NCBI RefSeq assembly: GCF_036194065.1
Contig: NZ_CP108095.1
Location: forward strand, 6,510,001-6,574,000
Direction: 5' to 3'
DNA length: 64,000 nt
Origin: Streptomyces sp. NBC_00239
Lineage (GTDB): Bacteria; Actinomycetota; Actinomycetes; Streptomycetales; Streptomycetaceae
Shown in pieces: positions 26,429 to 38,228 of this stretch (position 1 is the first letter of the stretch; the number at the start of each line of letters is the position of its first letter). The notes beneath the pieces are model-generated. The model did not search any database. It was not told where the DNA came from and saw only the letters and a program-made list of their open reading frames with translations. The translations under genes and the position numbers were made by a program.

Positions 26429-28561
26429 GTGAGCAGCGCGAACGAGTCCGAACAAGGGTCCGGCGACGGCCGTCCGGGCGGTCCGCCCGAGCAGCTGGCG
26501 CTGATCCGCGAGACCGTCCGCCAGGCCAAGGCCGCGCCCAAGGCCAAACCGCGGACCTGGCGGGGCGCCGCGCTGGCCGAACACCTCCCCGTCGCCCGGA
26601 TCCTCGTCAACAAGGGCGTGCTCCACCTCGACCAGCTGTGGGACTACGCCGTCCCCGCCGACCTCGACGAGGCGGCCCAGCCCGGCGTCCGCGTCCGCGT
26701 CCGCTTCGGCGCCGGCGCCCACCACGTCCGCGAGGGCCGCCGCGAGGGCGGCGGCCTGATCGACGGCTTCCTCGTGGAGCGCCGCGCCGACACGGACTAC
26801 AACGGCCCGCTCGCCGCCCTCGCCCACGTCGTCTCGCCCGAGCCGGTCCTCAGCCCCCGGATGCTCGCGCTCACCCGGGCCGTCGCCGACCGGTACGCGG
26901 GCAGCCTCGCCGACGTGCTCCAGCTCGCGGTGCCGCCGCGCAACGCGAAAGCCGAGTCGAAGCCCTCGCCGGACCCGCTGCCGCCGCCGGCCGCACCCGA
27001 GCCCGGCGGCTGGCAGCGCTACCCCTCCGGACCCGCCTTCCTGCGCGCTCTGGCGGGCGGCGCGAACCCGCGCGCCGTGTGGACCGCGCTGCCCGGACCG
27101 GGCTGGGCCGACGAGCTCGCCCGGGCGATGGCCGCGACCCTGGCCGCCGGACGCGGCGCGCTCGCCGTACTGCCGGACGGCCGCTCCGTGGCCCGGCTCG
27201 ACGCGGCCCTGACCGCGCTGCTGGACGCCGGCCGGCACGCCGTCCTGACCGCCGAGTCCGGCCCCGAGAAGCGCTACCGCCAGTGGCTCGCCGTGCACCG
27301 GGGCTCGGTGCGGGCCGTGATCGGCACCCGCGCGGCCATGTTCGCGCCCGTACGGGACCTCGGCCTGGTGGCCGTCTGGGACGACGGCGACTCCAGCCAC
27401 GGCGACGACCACGCGCCCTTCCCGCACGTCCGGGAGGTCCTCGAACTGCGCGCCGCGCACGACGGATGCGCGTTCCTGCTGGGCTCCACGAGCTGCACCG
27501 TGGAGGCCGCCCAGCTGGTGGAGTCCGGCTGGGCGCGCCCGCTGGCCGCCGACCGCGCGCAGGTACGGTCGGCCGCCCCGCGGATCCGGACGGTCGGCGA
27601 CGACGACCTCGGCCGGGACGCGGCCGCGCGCGCCGCCCGCCTCCCCAGCCTGGCCTGGGAGGCCGTACGGGAAGGCCTGAAGTCCGGGCCGGTGCTCGTC
27701 CAGGTGCCCCGGCGCGGGTACGTGCCGCGGCTGGCCTGCGAGCGCTGCCGGACCCCCGCCCGGTGCCGGCACTGCGCCGGACCGCTGGAAGCGCCCGACG
27801 AACGCGAGCTGCACTGCGGCTGGTGCGGCCGGCCCGAGCACTCGTGGCACTGCGAGACCTGCGGATCGGTACGGCTGCGGGCCCAGGTGGTGGGCGCCCG
27901 GCGCACCGCCGAGGAGCTCGGACGGGCCTTCCCCGCGGTGCCGGTGCGCACCTCGGGCCGTGACCACGTCCTCGACACGGTGCCGGACCGGCCCGCCCTG
28001 GTGGTGAGCACGCCCGGGGCCGAGCCGGTCGCCGAGGGCGCGGGCTACGCGGCCGCGCTGCTGCTCGACGGCTGGGCCATGCTGGGGCGCCCCGACCTGC
28101 GCGCCGCGGAGGAGGCGCTGCGCCGCTGGATCGGCGCGGCGTCGCTGGTACGCGGCCAGGACGCGGGCGGCACCGTGGTGATCGTCGCGGAGGCCACGCT
28201 GCGGCCGGTGCAGGCACTGGTCCGCTGGGACCCGGTCGGGCACGCGGTGCGGGAGCTGGCCGAGCGGGCGGAGCTGGGCTTCCCGCCGGTGTCCCGGATG
28301 GCTTCGGTGGCCGGGGCGGCCGAGCCGCTCGCCGAGTTCCTCGCGACGGTGCGGTTGCCCGGCGACGCGGAGGTGTTGGGGCCGGTGCCGGTGCCCGCGC
28401 GGCGGGGGGTGGCGGATGTGGGGGAGAGGGCGTTGATCCGGGTGCCGCCGGGGAGTGGGGCGGCGCTCGCCGCCTCGCTCAAGGCGGCGCAGGCGGCGCG
28501 GCTCGCGCGGGGTCCTGCGGAGCCGTTGCGGGTCCGGATCGACCCGCTCGACATCGGCTGA
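26429..28561 (+). CDS. priA: PriA-like primosomal protein without helicase motifs
   Basis: PriA restarts stalled replication forks. This 710-residue protein keeps the N-terminal 3'-DNA-binding domain (ARILVNKGVLHLDQLWDYAV) and the Cys-rich zinc region with CERC, CRHC, CGWC and CETC pairs in the C-terminal third. The Walker A loop (GxTGSGKT in E. coli) is missing: the equivalent zone reads AVLPDGRSVARLDAAL. The DEEH box position reads VWDDGDSSHGDD. This is known for actinobacterial PriA, which is thought to lack helicase activity and act as a structural loader. The GTG start at 26429 gives MSSANESEQG. Confidence 0.93.
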   Translation: MSSANESEQGSGDGRPGGPPEQLALIRETVRQAKAAPKAKPRTWRGAALAEHLPVARILVNKGVLHLDQLWDYAVPADLDEAAQPGVRVRVRFGAGAHHVREGRREGGGLIDGFLVERRADTDYNGPLAALAHVVSPEPVLSPRMLALTRAVADRYAGSLADVLQLAVPPRNAKAESKPSPDPLPPPAAPEPGGWQRYPSGPAFLRALAGGANPRAVWTALPGPGWADELARAMAATLAAGRGALAVLPDGRSVARLDAALTALLDAGRHAVLTAESGPEKRYRQWLAVHRGSVRAVIGTRAAMFAPVRDLGLVAVWDDGDSSHGDDHAPFPHVREVLELRAAHDGCAFLLGSTSCTVEAAQLVESGWARPLAADRAQVRSAAPRIRTVGDDDLGRDAAARAARLPSLAWEAVREGLKSGPVLVQVPRRGYVPRLACERCRTPARCRHCAGPLEAPDERELHCGWCGRPEHSWHCETCGSVRLRAQVVGARRTAEELGRAFPAVPVRTSGRDHVLDTVPDRPALVVSTPGAEPVAEGAGYAAALLLDGWAMLGRPDLRAAEEALRRWIGAASLVRGQDAGGTVVIVAEATLRPVQALVRWDPVGHAVRELAERAELGFPPVSRMASVAGAAEPLAEFLATVRLPGDAEVLGPVPVPARRGVADVGERALIRVPPGSGAALAASLKAAQAARLARGPAEPLRVRIDPLDIG

Positions 28562-28590
28562 GCCGGCTGCCCGGCGGGGCGGGGTCGACC

Positions 28591-28609
28591 TCTGGGGCTC
28601 CGCCCCAGA
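28591..28609. repeat. short palindromic element of a type often dispersed in Streptomyces genomes
   Basis: TCTGGGGC TCC GCCCCAGA is a perfect 8-bp stem with a 3-base loop, followed by CCCCGC. Similar CTGGGGCTCCGCCCCAG units are common between genes in Streptomyces (recollection). It lies 30 bases after priA, between convergent genes, and could act as a bidirectional terminator. Confidence 0.55.
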
Positions 28610-28746
28610 CCCCGCGCCCCAAACTCCCCCGGACTCCGTCCAGGGTGCCCCCAGGCGGGCCCGGGTTTTGGCCGGGGCCTGAGGGCAGGGGACAGGGGAC
28701 TGCCCTGCAGGGAGGGGAAGGCCCTGCAGGGCAGTGATTTCGGGAG

Positions 28747-29280
<534 letters not shown>

Positions 29281-29517
29281 TTACAAGCCTCTCGAACCGG
29301 CGTCGAAACGGACGGGCCGCAGCGCAATGCGACCCGATTCGGTCAATCTCTCTTGACCAACGCTCGATGCGCCGATGTGGTCACGCCCTGGGGGCGTGTC
29401 GGCATATGCGAGAGGCGCGCGGATGTGCGTACGCCCCCCGGGTGAGAGACGCCCGGGCGGCCCCTAGACTGGGGGGCTGTCTGTCGCAGCCACCCGAGAT
29501 AGCGAGGTAACACACCG

Positions 29518-30462
29518 GTGAAGCTCGTCTTCGCAGGCACCCCCGAGGTGGCTGTCCCCGCCCTGGACGCCCTGATCGCCTCCGGCCGTCACGAGGTCGC
29601 CGCGGTCGTCACCCGGCCCGACGCCCCCGCCGGCCGCGGCCGCCGCCTGGTCGCCAGCCCCGTGGCCGAGCGCGCCGAAGAGGCCGGCATCGAGGTCCTC
29701 AAGCCCGTCCGGCCGCGCGACCCGGAGTTCCTGGCCCGGCTGGCCGAGATCGCCCCCGACTGCTGCCCGGTGGTCGCCTACGGCGCGCTGATCCCGAAGG
29801 CCGCCCTCGACATCCCCGTGCACGGCTGGGTCAACCTGCACTTCTCGCTGCTGCCGGCCTGGCGCGGAGCCGCGCCCGTGCAGCACTCGATCATGGCGGG
29901 CGACGAGCTCACCGGAGCGTCCACCTTCCTCATCGAGGAGGGCCTGGACACCGGCCCGGTGTACGGGGTGCTGACCGAGCACGTCCGCCCGACCGACACC
30001 AGCGGCGACCTGCTGACCCGGCTGGCGTTCGCCGGCTCCGGACTGCTCGCCGCCACCATGGACGGCATCGAGGACGGCACCCTGCGCGCCGAGCCGCAGC
30101 CCGCCGACGGCGTCTCCCTCGCCCCGAAGATCACCGTCGAGGACGCCCTCGTGGACTGGCGGGCCCCGGCGCTGCGCGCCGACCGGGTGGTCCGCGGCTG
30201 CACCCCGGCCCCCGGCGCCTGGACCGTCTTCCGCGGCGAGCGCCTCAAGCTGATCCAGGTCGCCCTGGACCCGGCGCGCGGCGACCTGGCGCCCGGCGAG
30301 CTCGCCCCCGCCAAGAACAGCGTCCATGTCGGGACCGGCTCGCACGCCGTGGAACTGGTGTGGGTGCAGCCGCAGGGCAAGAAGCCGATGCGCGGCGCCG
30401 ACTGGGCCCGCGGCGTGCGGATCGCCCCTGGTGAGCGGCTCGGCGCGGCCGACGTACGCTGA
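29518..30462 (+). CDS. fmt: methionyl-tRNA formyltransferase
   Basis: Formylates initiator Met-tRNA with 10-formyl-THF. The 314-residue protein starts at GTG ([19 protein letters not shown]). It has the catalytic Asn-His pair in [19 protein letters not shown] (N106, H108), Asp in [10 protein letters not shown] (D144), and a C-terminal OB-like tRNA-binding domain. TAGACT at 29465-29470 is a plausible -10 element. rsmB starts 73 bases later, the usual fmt-rsmB pair. Confidence 0.96.
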   Translation: MKLVFAGTPEVAVPALDALIASGRHEVAAVVTRPDAPAGRGRRLVASPVAERAEEAGIEVLKPVRPRDPEFLARLAEIAPDCCPVVAYGALIPKAALDIPVHGWVNLHFSLLPAWRGAAPVQHSIMAGDELTGASTFLIEEGLDTGPVYGVLTEHVRPTDTSGDLLTRLAFAGSGLLAATMDGIEDGTLRAEPQPADGVSLAPKITVEDALVDWRAPALRADRVVRGCTPAPGAWTVFRGERLKLIQVALDPARGDLAPGELAPAKNSVHVGTGSHAVELVWVQPQGKKPMRGADWARGVRIAPGERLGAADVR

Positions 30463-30535
30463 GAGGGCGCCACCTCCTCGTCACCCTCGCCCGATCGCCT
30501 CCACCTTTCCCATTCCTCAGCGGAGCACCTTTCAC

Positions 30536-32002
30536 GTGACACAGCAGCCTCGTCGCCGTCCCGCCGCCCAGCAGGGCGGAAAGCCGTACCGCCGTCCCCA
30601 GAAGGACCCCGTACGGATCCTCGCCTTCGAGGCCCTGCGGGCGGTGGACGAGCGCGACGCGTACGCGAACCTCGTGCTGCCCCCGCTGCTGCGCAAGGCC
30701 CGGGAGGCCGCCGAGGCGAAGGGCGGGAAGTGGGAGGCCCGGGACGCGGCGCTGGCCACCGAGCTGGTCTACGGCACGCTGCGCCGCCAGGGCACGTACG
30801 ACGCGGTGATCAAGGCGTGCATCGACCGTCCGCTGCGGGAGGTGGACCCGCCGGTGCTCGACGTGCTCTCGCTCGGCGCGCACCAGCTCCTCGGCACCCG
30901 CATCCCCACCCACGCGGCCGTGTCCGCGAGCGTGGAGCTGGCCCGCGTGGTCCTCGGCGACGGCCGGGCCAAGTTCGTGAACGCGGTGCTCCGCAAGATC
31001 GCCGCCCACGACCTCGACGGCTGGCTGGAGCAGGTCGCGCCGCCGTACGAGAAGGACGCCGAGGACCACCTCGCCGTGGTCCACTCTCACCCCCGCTGGG
31101 TGGTCTCCGCGCTGTGGGACGCGCTCGGCGGCGGCCGGGCCGGCATCGAGGACCTCCTCGAAGCGGACAACGAGCGCCCCGAGGTCACCCTGGTGGCACG
31201 GCCCGGCCGGGCCACCGCCGAGGAACTGCTGACCGCCGTCGGCGAGGACTCGGCGCTGCCCGGGCGCTGGTCCCCGTACGCGGTGCGGCTCGCCGAGGGC
31301 GGCGAGCCCGGCGCCATCGAGGCCGTGCGCGAAGGCCGCGCGGGCGTCCAGGACGAAGGCAGCCAGCTGGTCGCCATGGCCCTGGCGAACGCCCCCCTCG
31401 AAGGCCGCGACGAGCGCTGGCTCGACGGCTGCGCGGGCCCCGGCGGCAAGGCCGCCCTGCTCGCCGCGCTCGCCGCGCAGCGCGGCGCCGCCCTGCTGGC
31501 CTCCGAGAAGCAGCCGCACCGGGCCCGCCTGGTCGAGCGGGCGCTCGCCGGCAACCCCGGCCCGTACCAGGTCATCGCCGCCGACGGGACCCGCCCGCCG
31601 TGGCTGCCCGGCTCCTTCGACCGGGTCCTGATGGACGTCCCCTGCTCGGGCCTGGGCGCGCTGCGCCGCCGTCCCGAGGCGCGCTGGCGCCGCCGGGCCG
31701 AGGACATGGACGGCTTCGCCCCGCTCCAGCGCGGCCTGCTGCGCGAGGCGCTGTCCGCGGTCCGCGTCGGCGGCGTGGTCGGCTACGCCACCTGCTCCCC
31801 GCACCTGGCCGAGACCCGCGTGGTCGTGGAGGACGTCCTCAAGGGCCGCGGCGGCGCCCAGCCGATCTCCGCCGAGTGGATCGACGCCCGCCCGCTCCTC
31901 GGCGGTGTCCCGGGGCTCGGCGACGGCCCGGACATCCAGCTGTGGCCCCATCTGCACGGCACGGACGCGATGTACCTGGCCCTGCTGCGGCGGACCGCGT
32001 AG
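30536..32002 (+). CDS. rsmB: 16S rRNA m5C967 methyltransferase
   Basis: Methylates C967 of 16S rRNA (E. coli numbering) with SAM. The 488-residue protein has a basic N-terminal leader and a NusB-like RNA-binding domain (about 25-170, RILAFEALRAVDERDAYANL). The Rossmann methyltransferase domain has WLDGCAGPGGKAALLAAL for SAM and the two key cysteines in MDVPCSGLGALRR and YATCSPHLAE. It starts at GTG 30536. rpe follows after 66 bases. Confidence 0.95.
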   Translation: MTQQPRRRPAAQQGGKPYRRPQKDPVRILAFEALRAVDERDAYANLVLPPLLRKAREAAEAKGGKWEARDAALATELVYGTLRRQGTYDAVIKACIDRPLREVDPPVLDVLSLGAHQLLGTRIPTHAAVSASVELARVVLGDGRAKFVNAVLRKIAAHDLDGWLEQVAPPYEKDAEDHLAVVHSHPRWVVSALWDALGGGRAGIEDLLEADNERPEVTLVARPGRATAEELLTAVGEDSALPGRWSPYAVRLAEGGEPGAIEAVREGRAGVQDEGSQLVAMALANAPLEGRDERWLDGCAGPGGKAALLAALAAQRGAALLASEKQPHRARLVERALAGNPGPYQVIAADGTRPPWLPGSFDRVLMDVPCSGLGALRRRPEARWRRRAEDMDGFAPLQRGLLREALSAVRVGGVVGYATCSPHLAETRVVVEDVLKGRGGAQPISAEWIDARPLLGGVPGLGDGPDIQLWPHLHGTDAMYLALLRRTA

Positions 32003-32068
32003 CGGGTCCGTACACGGAGTCGAGGGGCCGGGGCGGGAAGCCGCAACGGGCATGGCACGCTTGGGGGC

Positions 32069-32755
32069 ATGGCCGTTCAGATCAATCCCAGCATCCTGTC
32101 CGCGGACTTCTCCCGACTCGCCGAAGAGGCGAAGGCGGTGGAGGGCGCGGACTGGCTGCACGTCGACGTCATGGACAACCATTTCGTCCCCAACCTGACC
32201 CTCGGCATGCCGATCGTCGAGTCGCTCAGCCGGGCCACGGACATCCCGCTGGACCTGCACCTGATGATCGCGGACCCGGACCGCTGGGCTCCTCAGTACG
32301 TCGAGGCGGGAGCCGGTTCGGTCACCTTCCACGCGGAGGCCGCCGGCGCCCCGGTCCGGCTGGCGCGGGAGATCCGGGCGAAGGGCGCGCGCGCCTCCAT
32401 GGCCCTCAAGCCCGCCACCCCGATCGAGCAGTACGAGGACATCCTCCCCGAGCTGGACATGCTGCTGATCATGACCGTCGAACCGGGCTTCGGCGGGCAG
32501 CCGTTCCTGGACGTCATGCTTCCCAAGATCCGCCGCACCCGTGAGCTGATCTCCAAGCACGGCCTCGAACTGTGGCTCCAGGTCGACGGCGGGGTCTCGG
32601 CCACGACGATCGAGCGGTGCGCGGAGGCCGGCGCGGACGTCTTCGTCGCGGGCAGCGCGGTCTACGGAGCGGTGGACCCGGCCGCGGCCGTCCGCACGCT
32701 GCGCGAGCAGGCGGGGGCGGCGATCGCCGCGGCGCCCTGGGCCTGCGCGCACTGA
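32069..32755 (+). CDS. rpe: ribulose-phosphate 3-epimerase
   Basis: Interconverts ribulose 5-phosphate and xylulose 5-phosphate in the pentose phosphate pathway. The 228-residue TIM-barrel protein has [29 protein letters not shown], the DLHLMI motif and [12 protein letters not shown], which provide the metal-binding His/Asp residues and the phosphate loop. The ATG is 66 bases after rsmB and is probably in the same transcript. Confidence 0.96.
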   Translation: MAVQINPSILSADFSRLAEEAKAVEGADWLHVDVMDNHFVPNLTLGMPIVESLSRATDIPLDLHLMIADPDRWAPQYVEAGAGSVTFHAEAAGAPVRLAREIRAKGARASMALKPATPIEQYEDILPELDMLLIMTVEPGFGGQPFLDVMLPKIRRTRELISKHGLELWLQVDGGVSATTIERCAEAGADVFVAGSAVYGAVDPAAAVRTLREQAGAAIAAAPWACAH

Positions 32756-32769
32756 GGGGCCCCCGGGAC

Positions 32770-32795
32770 CCTCGGGGCGCCCGGGCCCCCCGAGG
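32770..32795 (+). terminator. hairpin after rpe
   Basis: CCTCGGGG (32770-32777) pairs exactly with CCCCGAGG (32788-32795) around a 10-base loop, 15 bases after the rpe stop. Confidence 0.5.
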
Positions 32796-32936
32796 CGCCC
32801 GGACCCCTTGGTACGACTCAGAAGAAGGCTCGGTGAACAGCTCGATGAACGGGAGCTGTCCGGGCTGATCAACGGCCGCCGGATCTGACAGGATGAACGG
32901 CGAGTCGAGAGTGTGAACAGCAGTGAGGAGATCGCG

Positions 32937-33968
32937 GTGTCTGGTGTACCGGCGGGTCGGTCAGCCCTGCGGATGGGACCCGCGGAGCTGGTGCAGGCGG
33001 CGGCCATGGCCCGCCGCTTCTACCTGGAGGGCAAGTCCAAGATCCAGATCGCCGAGGAGTTCGGCGTGAGCCGATTCAAGGTGGCCCGGGTCCTGGAGAC
33101 CGCCTTGGAACGCGACCTCGTACGGATCGAGATCCGGGTGCCCGCCGAACTGGACGCGGAGCGCTCCGACGCGCTGCGCGCCCGGTACGGGCTGCGGCAC
33201 GCGGTCGTCGTGGAGTCCCCGGCCGACGCGGCCGAGGACGCCCCGGACCCGGAGAACCTCGGCGCCGTCGCCGCCGACCTGCTCGGCGAGCTGGTCAACG
33301 AAGGCGACGTGCTGGGCCTGGCCTGGGGCCGCTCCACCATCCACATGGCCGCGGCCCTGCACCGGCTGCCCCCGTGCACCGTGGTCCAGCTGACCGGCGT
33401 GTACGACGCGGGCACCGCCGAGCGCGGCTCCGTCGAGGCCGTACGCCGGGCCGCCCAGGTCTCCGGCGGCGACGCGCACCCGATCTACGCGCCGATGCTG
33501 CTGCCCGACCCCGCGACCGCGGCCGCGCTGCGCAACCAGACCGGTATCGCGCGCGCCTTCGAGTACTTCGACAAGGTGACCGTCGCCGCGGTGTCCATCG
33601 GCTCCTGGGAGCCGGGCATCTCCACCGTGCACGACATGCTCACCGACGAGGAGCGCGCCCACTACGCCTCGCTCGGCGTGGCCGCCGAGATGTCCGCGCA
33701 CCTCTTCGACACGGAAGGCCGGCGGGTCGGCCGCGACCTCGGCGAGCGCTGCATCACCGTCGAGGCGGACCGGCTGCGCCGCATCCCCGAGGTCGTCGCC
33801 ATCGCGGGCGGCCTGCGCAAGGCCTCGGCCATCGGCGCGGTGCTCCGCTCCGGACTGGTCACCAGCCTCGTCACGGACACCGCCGTCGCCGACTACCTGC
33901 TGACGGAGTCGGCGCCCGGGCTGCGGCCGGCGCTGGAGCGGGCGGACCCGGACAGCATCACGGAGTAG
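32937..33968 (+). CDS. SorC/DeoR-type sugar-binding transcriptional regulator
   Basis: The 343-residue protein has an N-terminal helix-turn-helix (AMARRFYLEGKSKIQIAEEF then GVSRFKVARVLETAL). The SorC-type sugar-phosphate-binding domain follows (GDVLGLAWGRSTIHMAAAL and the GSWEPGISTVHDMLTDEE loop). Such regulators respond to phosphorylated sugars. The GTG at 32937 is chosen because GAGGAG ends 6 bases before it; a GTG at 32913 would add 8 residues. Its position after rsmB-rpe suggests a link to pentose phosphate metabolism, but the effector is not shown. Confidence 0.85.
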   Translation: MSGVPAGRSALRMGPAELVQAAAMARRFYLEGKSKIQIAEEFGVSRFKVARVLETALERDLVRIEIRVPAELDAERSDALRARYGLRHAVVVESPADAAEDAPDPENLGAVAADLLGELVNEGDVLGLAWGRSTIHMAAALHRLPPCTVVQLTGVYDAGTAERGSVEAVRRAAQVSGGDAHPIYAPMLLPDPATAAALRNQTGIARAFEYFDKVTVAAVSIGSWEPGISTVHDMLTDEERAHYASLGVAAEMSAHLFDTEGRRVGRDLGERCITVEADRLRRIPEVVAIAGGLRKASAIGAVLRSGLVTSLVTDTAVADYLLTESAPGLRPALERADPDSITE

Positions 33969-34079
33969 GGGAGCGGGAGCGGGCGTGGGTCGTCGTCGGT
34001 CGCGGGGGAGCGGGCCGGACGGCGGGCCCGCCGTGCCGACCGTTCGCGGCGGCGGGGGATGTTTGGCAGCATCGGGACC

Positions 34080-34565
34080 ATGATCTTCCGGAACCTGCCC
34101 TTGCAGTTGTTGCGGGCGCTGGGCGCCGTGTTCCTCTGCGTCACCCTGGTGGCCGCCGCGGCCGGTTGCGCGGGCGGCACGTCCGCGCCGGCCACGGACC
34201 GGACCGCCGGGACGGGAACGGCCACCGGGACGGCCGCGCCGAGCGCCACCCGGCCCGGCGGGGCCACGATCCCCGGCTGGGCCCGCGGCATGCGGACCGT
34301 ACGGGAGGACGAACTCCCGCCGCAGGGACGCGAAACCCTGCGCCTCATCGACCGGGGCGGGCCCTACCCGTACCGGCAGGACGGCACCGTCTTCGGGAAC
34401 TTCGAACGGGTGCTGCCCCGTCACGAGCGGGGCTACTACCACGAGTACACGGTGAAGACCCCCGGCGTGCGCACGCGCGGGGCGCGGCGGATCGTGACCG
34501 GGCAGGGCGGCGAGTTCTACTACACGGGCGACCACTACAAGACGTTCAAGGCGGTTCTCCGATGA
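34080..34565 (+). CDS. secreted guanyl-specific ribonuclease, RNase Sa/T1-like, probable lipoprotein
   Basis: The 161-residue protein has a signal sequence with a possible lipobox ending at C30 (VTLVAAAAGC). A Thr/Ala linker (about 31-65) and a ribonuclease domain closely like RNase Sa follow: LRLIDRGGPYPYRQDGTVFG, GYYHEYTV, RTRGARRIVTG and YYTGDHYKTF. The catalytic residues of RNase Sa (E54, R65, R69, H85) correspond to E122, R133, R137 and H152. The disulfide cysteines of RNase Sa are absent. An ATG at 34059 would add 7 residues. The stop overlaps the barstar ATG. Confidence 0.88.
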   Translation: MIFRNLPLQLLRALGAVFLCVTLVAAAAGCAGGTSAPATDRTAGTGTATGTAAPSATRPGGATIPGWARGMRTVREDELPPQGRETLRLIDRGGPYPYRQDGTVFGNFERVLPRHERGYYHEYTVKTPGVRTRGARRIVTGQGGEFYYTGDHYKTFKAVLR

Positions 34566-35122
34566 CCCTGGACCCTCAGCCGCTCGCCCCCGCACTGGCG
34601 GCCGCCCGGGAGGCCGGGCGGACCGTGGTCGTGCTCGACCTGGACGGGGTGCGCACGAAGGCGGCGCTCATGGAGCGGTGCGCCCGGGCCCTGGAGCTGC
34701 CGCAGTGGTTCGGGCGGAACTGGGACGCGCTCGCCGACGTGCTGACGGACCCGTCCTGGTTCCCCGCGCAGGACGCGCGGGTCCTGCTCGCGGTCACCGA
34801 ATGGCGCGGCTACGCGCAGGCCCGGCCGCAGGACTGGGAGGTCTTCCGGGAGGTGCTGGAGAGCGCGGCGGAGTACTGGGAGTCGGCGCCGGGCGGCACG
34901 TCGGGGCACGGCGCCACCGCGGAGGCCGGGCCGGCGGCGGAGGCCGAGCCGGAAGCGGCGGTGACGGAGGCCGAGGCGGAACGGGCGACGGAGGCGGTGG
35001 CGGAGGCGGAACCGGTGCCGGAGGCGGTCCCGGGGGCAGGGCGGCCCGGCCGGTACCGAGAGCCGGGGCTGGCCGTGCTGATCGCCGAACCGGGGCGCGA
35101 GGGCCGCGGCCGGGCGATCTGA
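34562..35122 (+). CDS. barstar-family ribonuclease inhibitor with acidic Ala/Glu-rich tail
   Basis: Barstar-type proteins block guanyl-specific ribonucleases inside the producing cell. Residues 1-100 match the family: VVVLDLDGVRTKAALMERCA and ELPQWFGRNWDALADVLTD, the helix and loop that contact the RNase active site. Residues 101-186 are a low-complexity extension rich in Ala, Glu, Gly and Pro, longer than the usual 90-110 residue barstar; an antisense frame is also open there, so the end of the gene is less certain than its start. The ATG overlaps the ribonuclease stop by 4 bases, which implies a coupled enzyme/inhibitor pair. Confidence 0.88.
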   Translation: MTLDPQPLAPALAAAREAGRTVVVLDLDGVRTKAALMERCARALELPQWFGRNWDALADVLTDPSWFPAQDARVLLAVTEWRGYAQARPQDWEVFREVLESAAEYWESAPGGTSGHGATAEAGPAAEAEPEAAVTEAEAERATEAVAEAEPVPEAVPGAGRPGRYREPGLAVLIAEPGREGRGRAI

Positions 35123-36901
<1,779 letters not shown>

Positions 36902-36936
36902 TCGCCCGCGCTCGCCGTAGCGACTCTGTGCAGAGA

Positions 36937-36973
36937 CCCGTGGCCCCCGTCCTGTCCGGACGGGGGCCACGGG
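36937..36973. terminator. 16-bp bidirectional hairpin between guaB1 and the SGNH hydrolase gene
   Basis: Arms 36937-36952 and 36958-36973 pair perfectly across a 5-base loop, 35 bases after guaB1 and 27 bases from the stop of the convergent hydrolase gene. It can serve both. Confidence 0.8.
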
Positions 36974-37000
36974 CCTTTCCGGGGGCCCAACAGACACCCC

Positions 37001-38068
37001 CTAGCCCTCGGTGAACCCCTCCTTGCGGAGGGACTCGGCCACCGCCGCGCCGAGTACGGCGTGGCCCTCGTCGTTCGGGTGCAGGCCGTCCGCCAGGTGT
37101 TCCGGGCGGAGCAGGGGCAGACCGGGCAGCAGGGCCAGGCGTCGGTCGCCGGCGAGGATCCGCTCCCGTACGGCCCGTTCCATCGCCGCCCGCAGCTCGC
37201 CGAGGGTCGCGCCCAGCCGGTTGGGGACCGCCTCGGCGTCCGGCCGCAGCACCGGTGAGACCAGCTGGAGCGGGGTCTGCGGATGGCCCTGGCGGATCAG
37301 CTCCAGGAAGGTCCGGGTCGTTTCGTAGAGCAGCGGGACCGAGTACGGGATCCGCGACCAGCAGTTCGTGCCGAAGGCGAGCGTGATCAGGTCGGCCGGC
37401 AGGGTCGCGAGCTGCTCGGCGGTGGGCAGCTCGCCCCGCGCGGCCCCCGCGTACCCCAGGTTGACCGTGTCCAGGCCGAGTGCCCGGCCGGCCACGGACG
37501 GCCAGCCGTGGGCCGGGCGGGTGGACCACCAGCCCTCGGTGATCGAGTCGCCGTGCACCACCCAGCGCGGTGCGGCGGCGGGCGGCAGCACCGGCCCGCC
37601 GATCCCGCGGATCCCGAGCACCAGCGGGGACTGGGTCTCCGGCGGGTGGATCGTGTACGGCCCCAGGCCGGGCGGCAGGGCGATGCGTACCACGGACTCC
37701 TCGGCGGGGTCCGTGAACAGCTCGTGCAGCATGCCGTGCCGGTTCCAGAGCGCGAAGACGTGCGCGAGGTCGCGCAGGGCGTCCGTGGGGCCGGGGACGG
37801 TGGCCCGGTAGCGGATCTCGACCGCGCGGGCGGCCGGCGCCGCCTCGAACTCCAGGCGGACCCCGATGGGCAGCGTGGCCCGCTCCCCGGTGTCCCAGGG
37901 CAGCCGCATGGAGTCCGCCGGGTCGGCCCGCACCACCCGGCCGCCTTCCAGCCACGCCACCCCGCGCAGGAAGGGCAGCGGGTCCAGCCAGGGACCCGGT
38001 TCGGTTGCCGTGTCGTGCCGGGCGGCCGGGCCGGCTTCGGTCGCGGCGCTGTGCCCCTCCCTGGTCAT
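37001..38068 (-). CDS. SGNH/GDSL-type hydrolase (predicted esterase) with N-terminal beta domain
   Basis: The 355-residue protein has two parts. Residues about 30-160 form an all-beta accessory domain (LPFLRGVAWLEGGRVVRADP). The SGNH hydrolase domain has block I VVHGDSITEGW (Ser175), the block III Asn in FGTNCWS (N235) and the catalytic Asp-His pair in DGLHPNDEGHA near the C terminus. No signal peptide is visible. This two-domain layout is seen in carbohydrate esterases of bacteria. The ATG at 38068 is preceded by GGAGGAG; a longer frame starting at 38317 lacks support. A DasR-like site lies upstream. Confidence 0.87.
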   Translation of the reverse strand: MTREGHSAATEAGPAARHDTATEPGPWLDPLPFLRGVAWLEGGRVVRADPADSMRLPWDTGERATLPIGVRLEFEAAPAARAVEIRYRATVPGPTDALRDLAHVFALWNRHGMLHELFTDPAEESVVRIALPPGLGPYTIHPPETQSPLVLGIRGIGGPVLPPAAAPRWVVHGDSITEGWWSTRPAHGWPSVAGRALGLDTVNLGYAGAARGELPTAEQLATLPADLITLAFGTNCWSRIPYSVPLLYETTRTFLELIRQGHPQTPLQLVSPVLRPDAEAVPNRLGATLGELRAAMERAVRERILAGDRRLALLPGLPLLRPEHLADGLHPNDEGHAVLGAAVAESLRKEGFTEG

Positions 38069-38228
38069 CGGTCTCCTCCGGTCGTCGGATGCGGGAACCT
38101 CCACGCCCCCAAGGTCTGCCCAGAGCGGGGCGCGGCCATGGGCGGGAAACGGCAAAGAGCACGAACGCGGTGGTGTGCCGGCGGGCGCACCTTGCGGCAG
38201 ATCTGACGAGGTGTCAAGTAAGGCCGTT

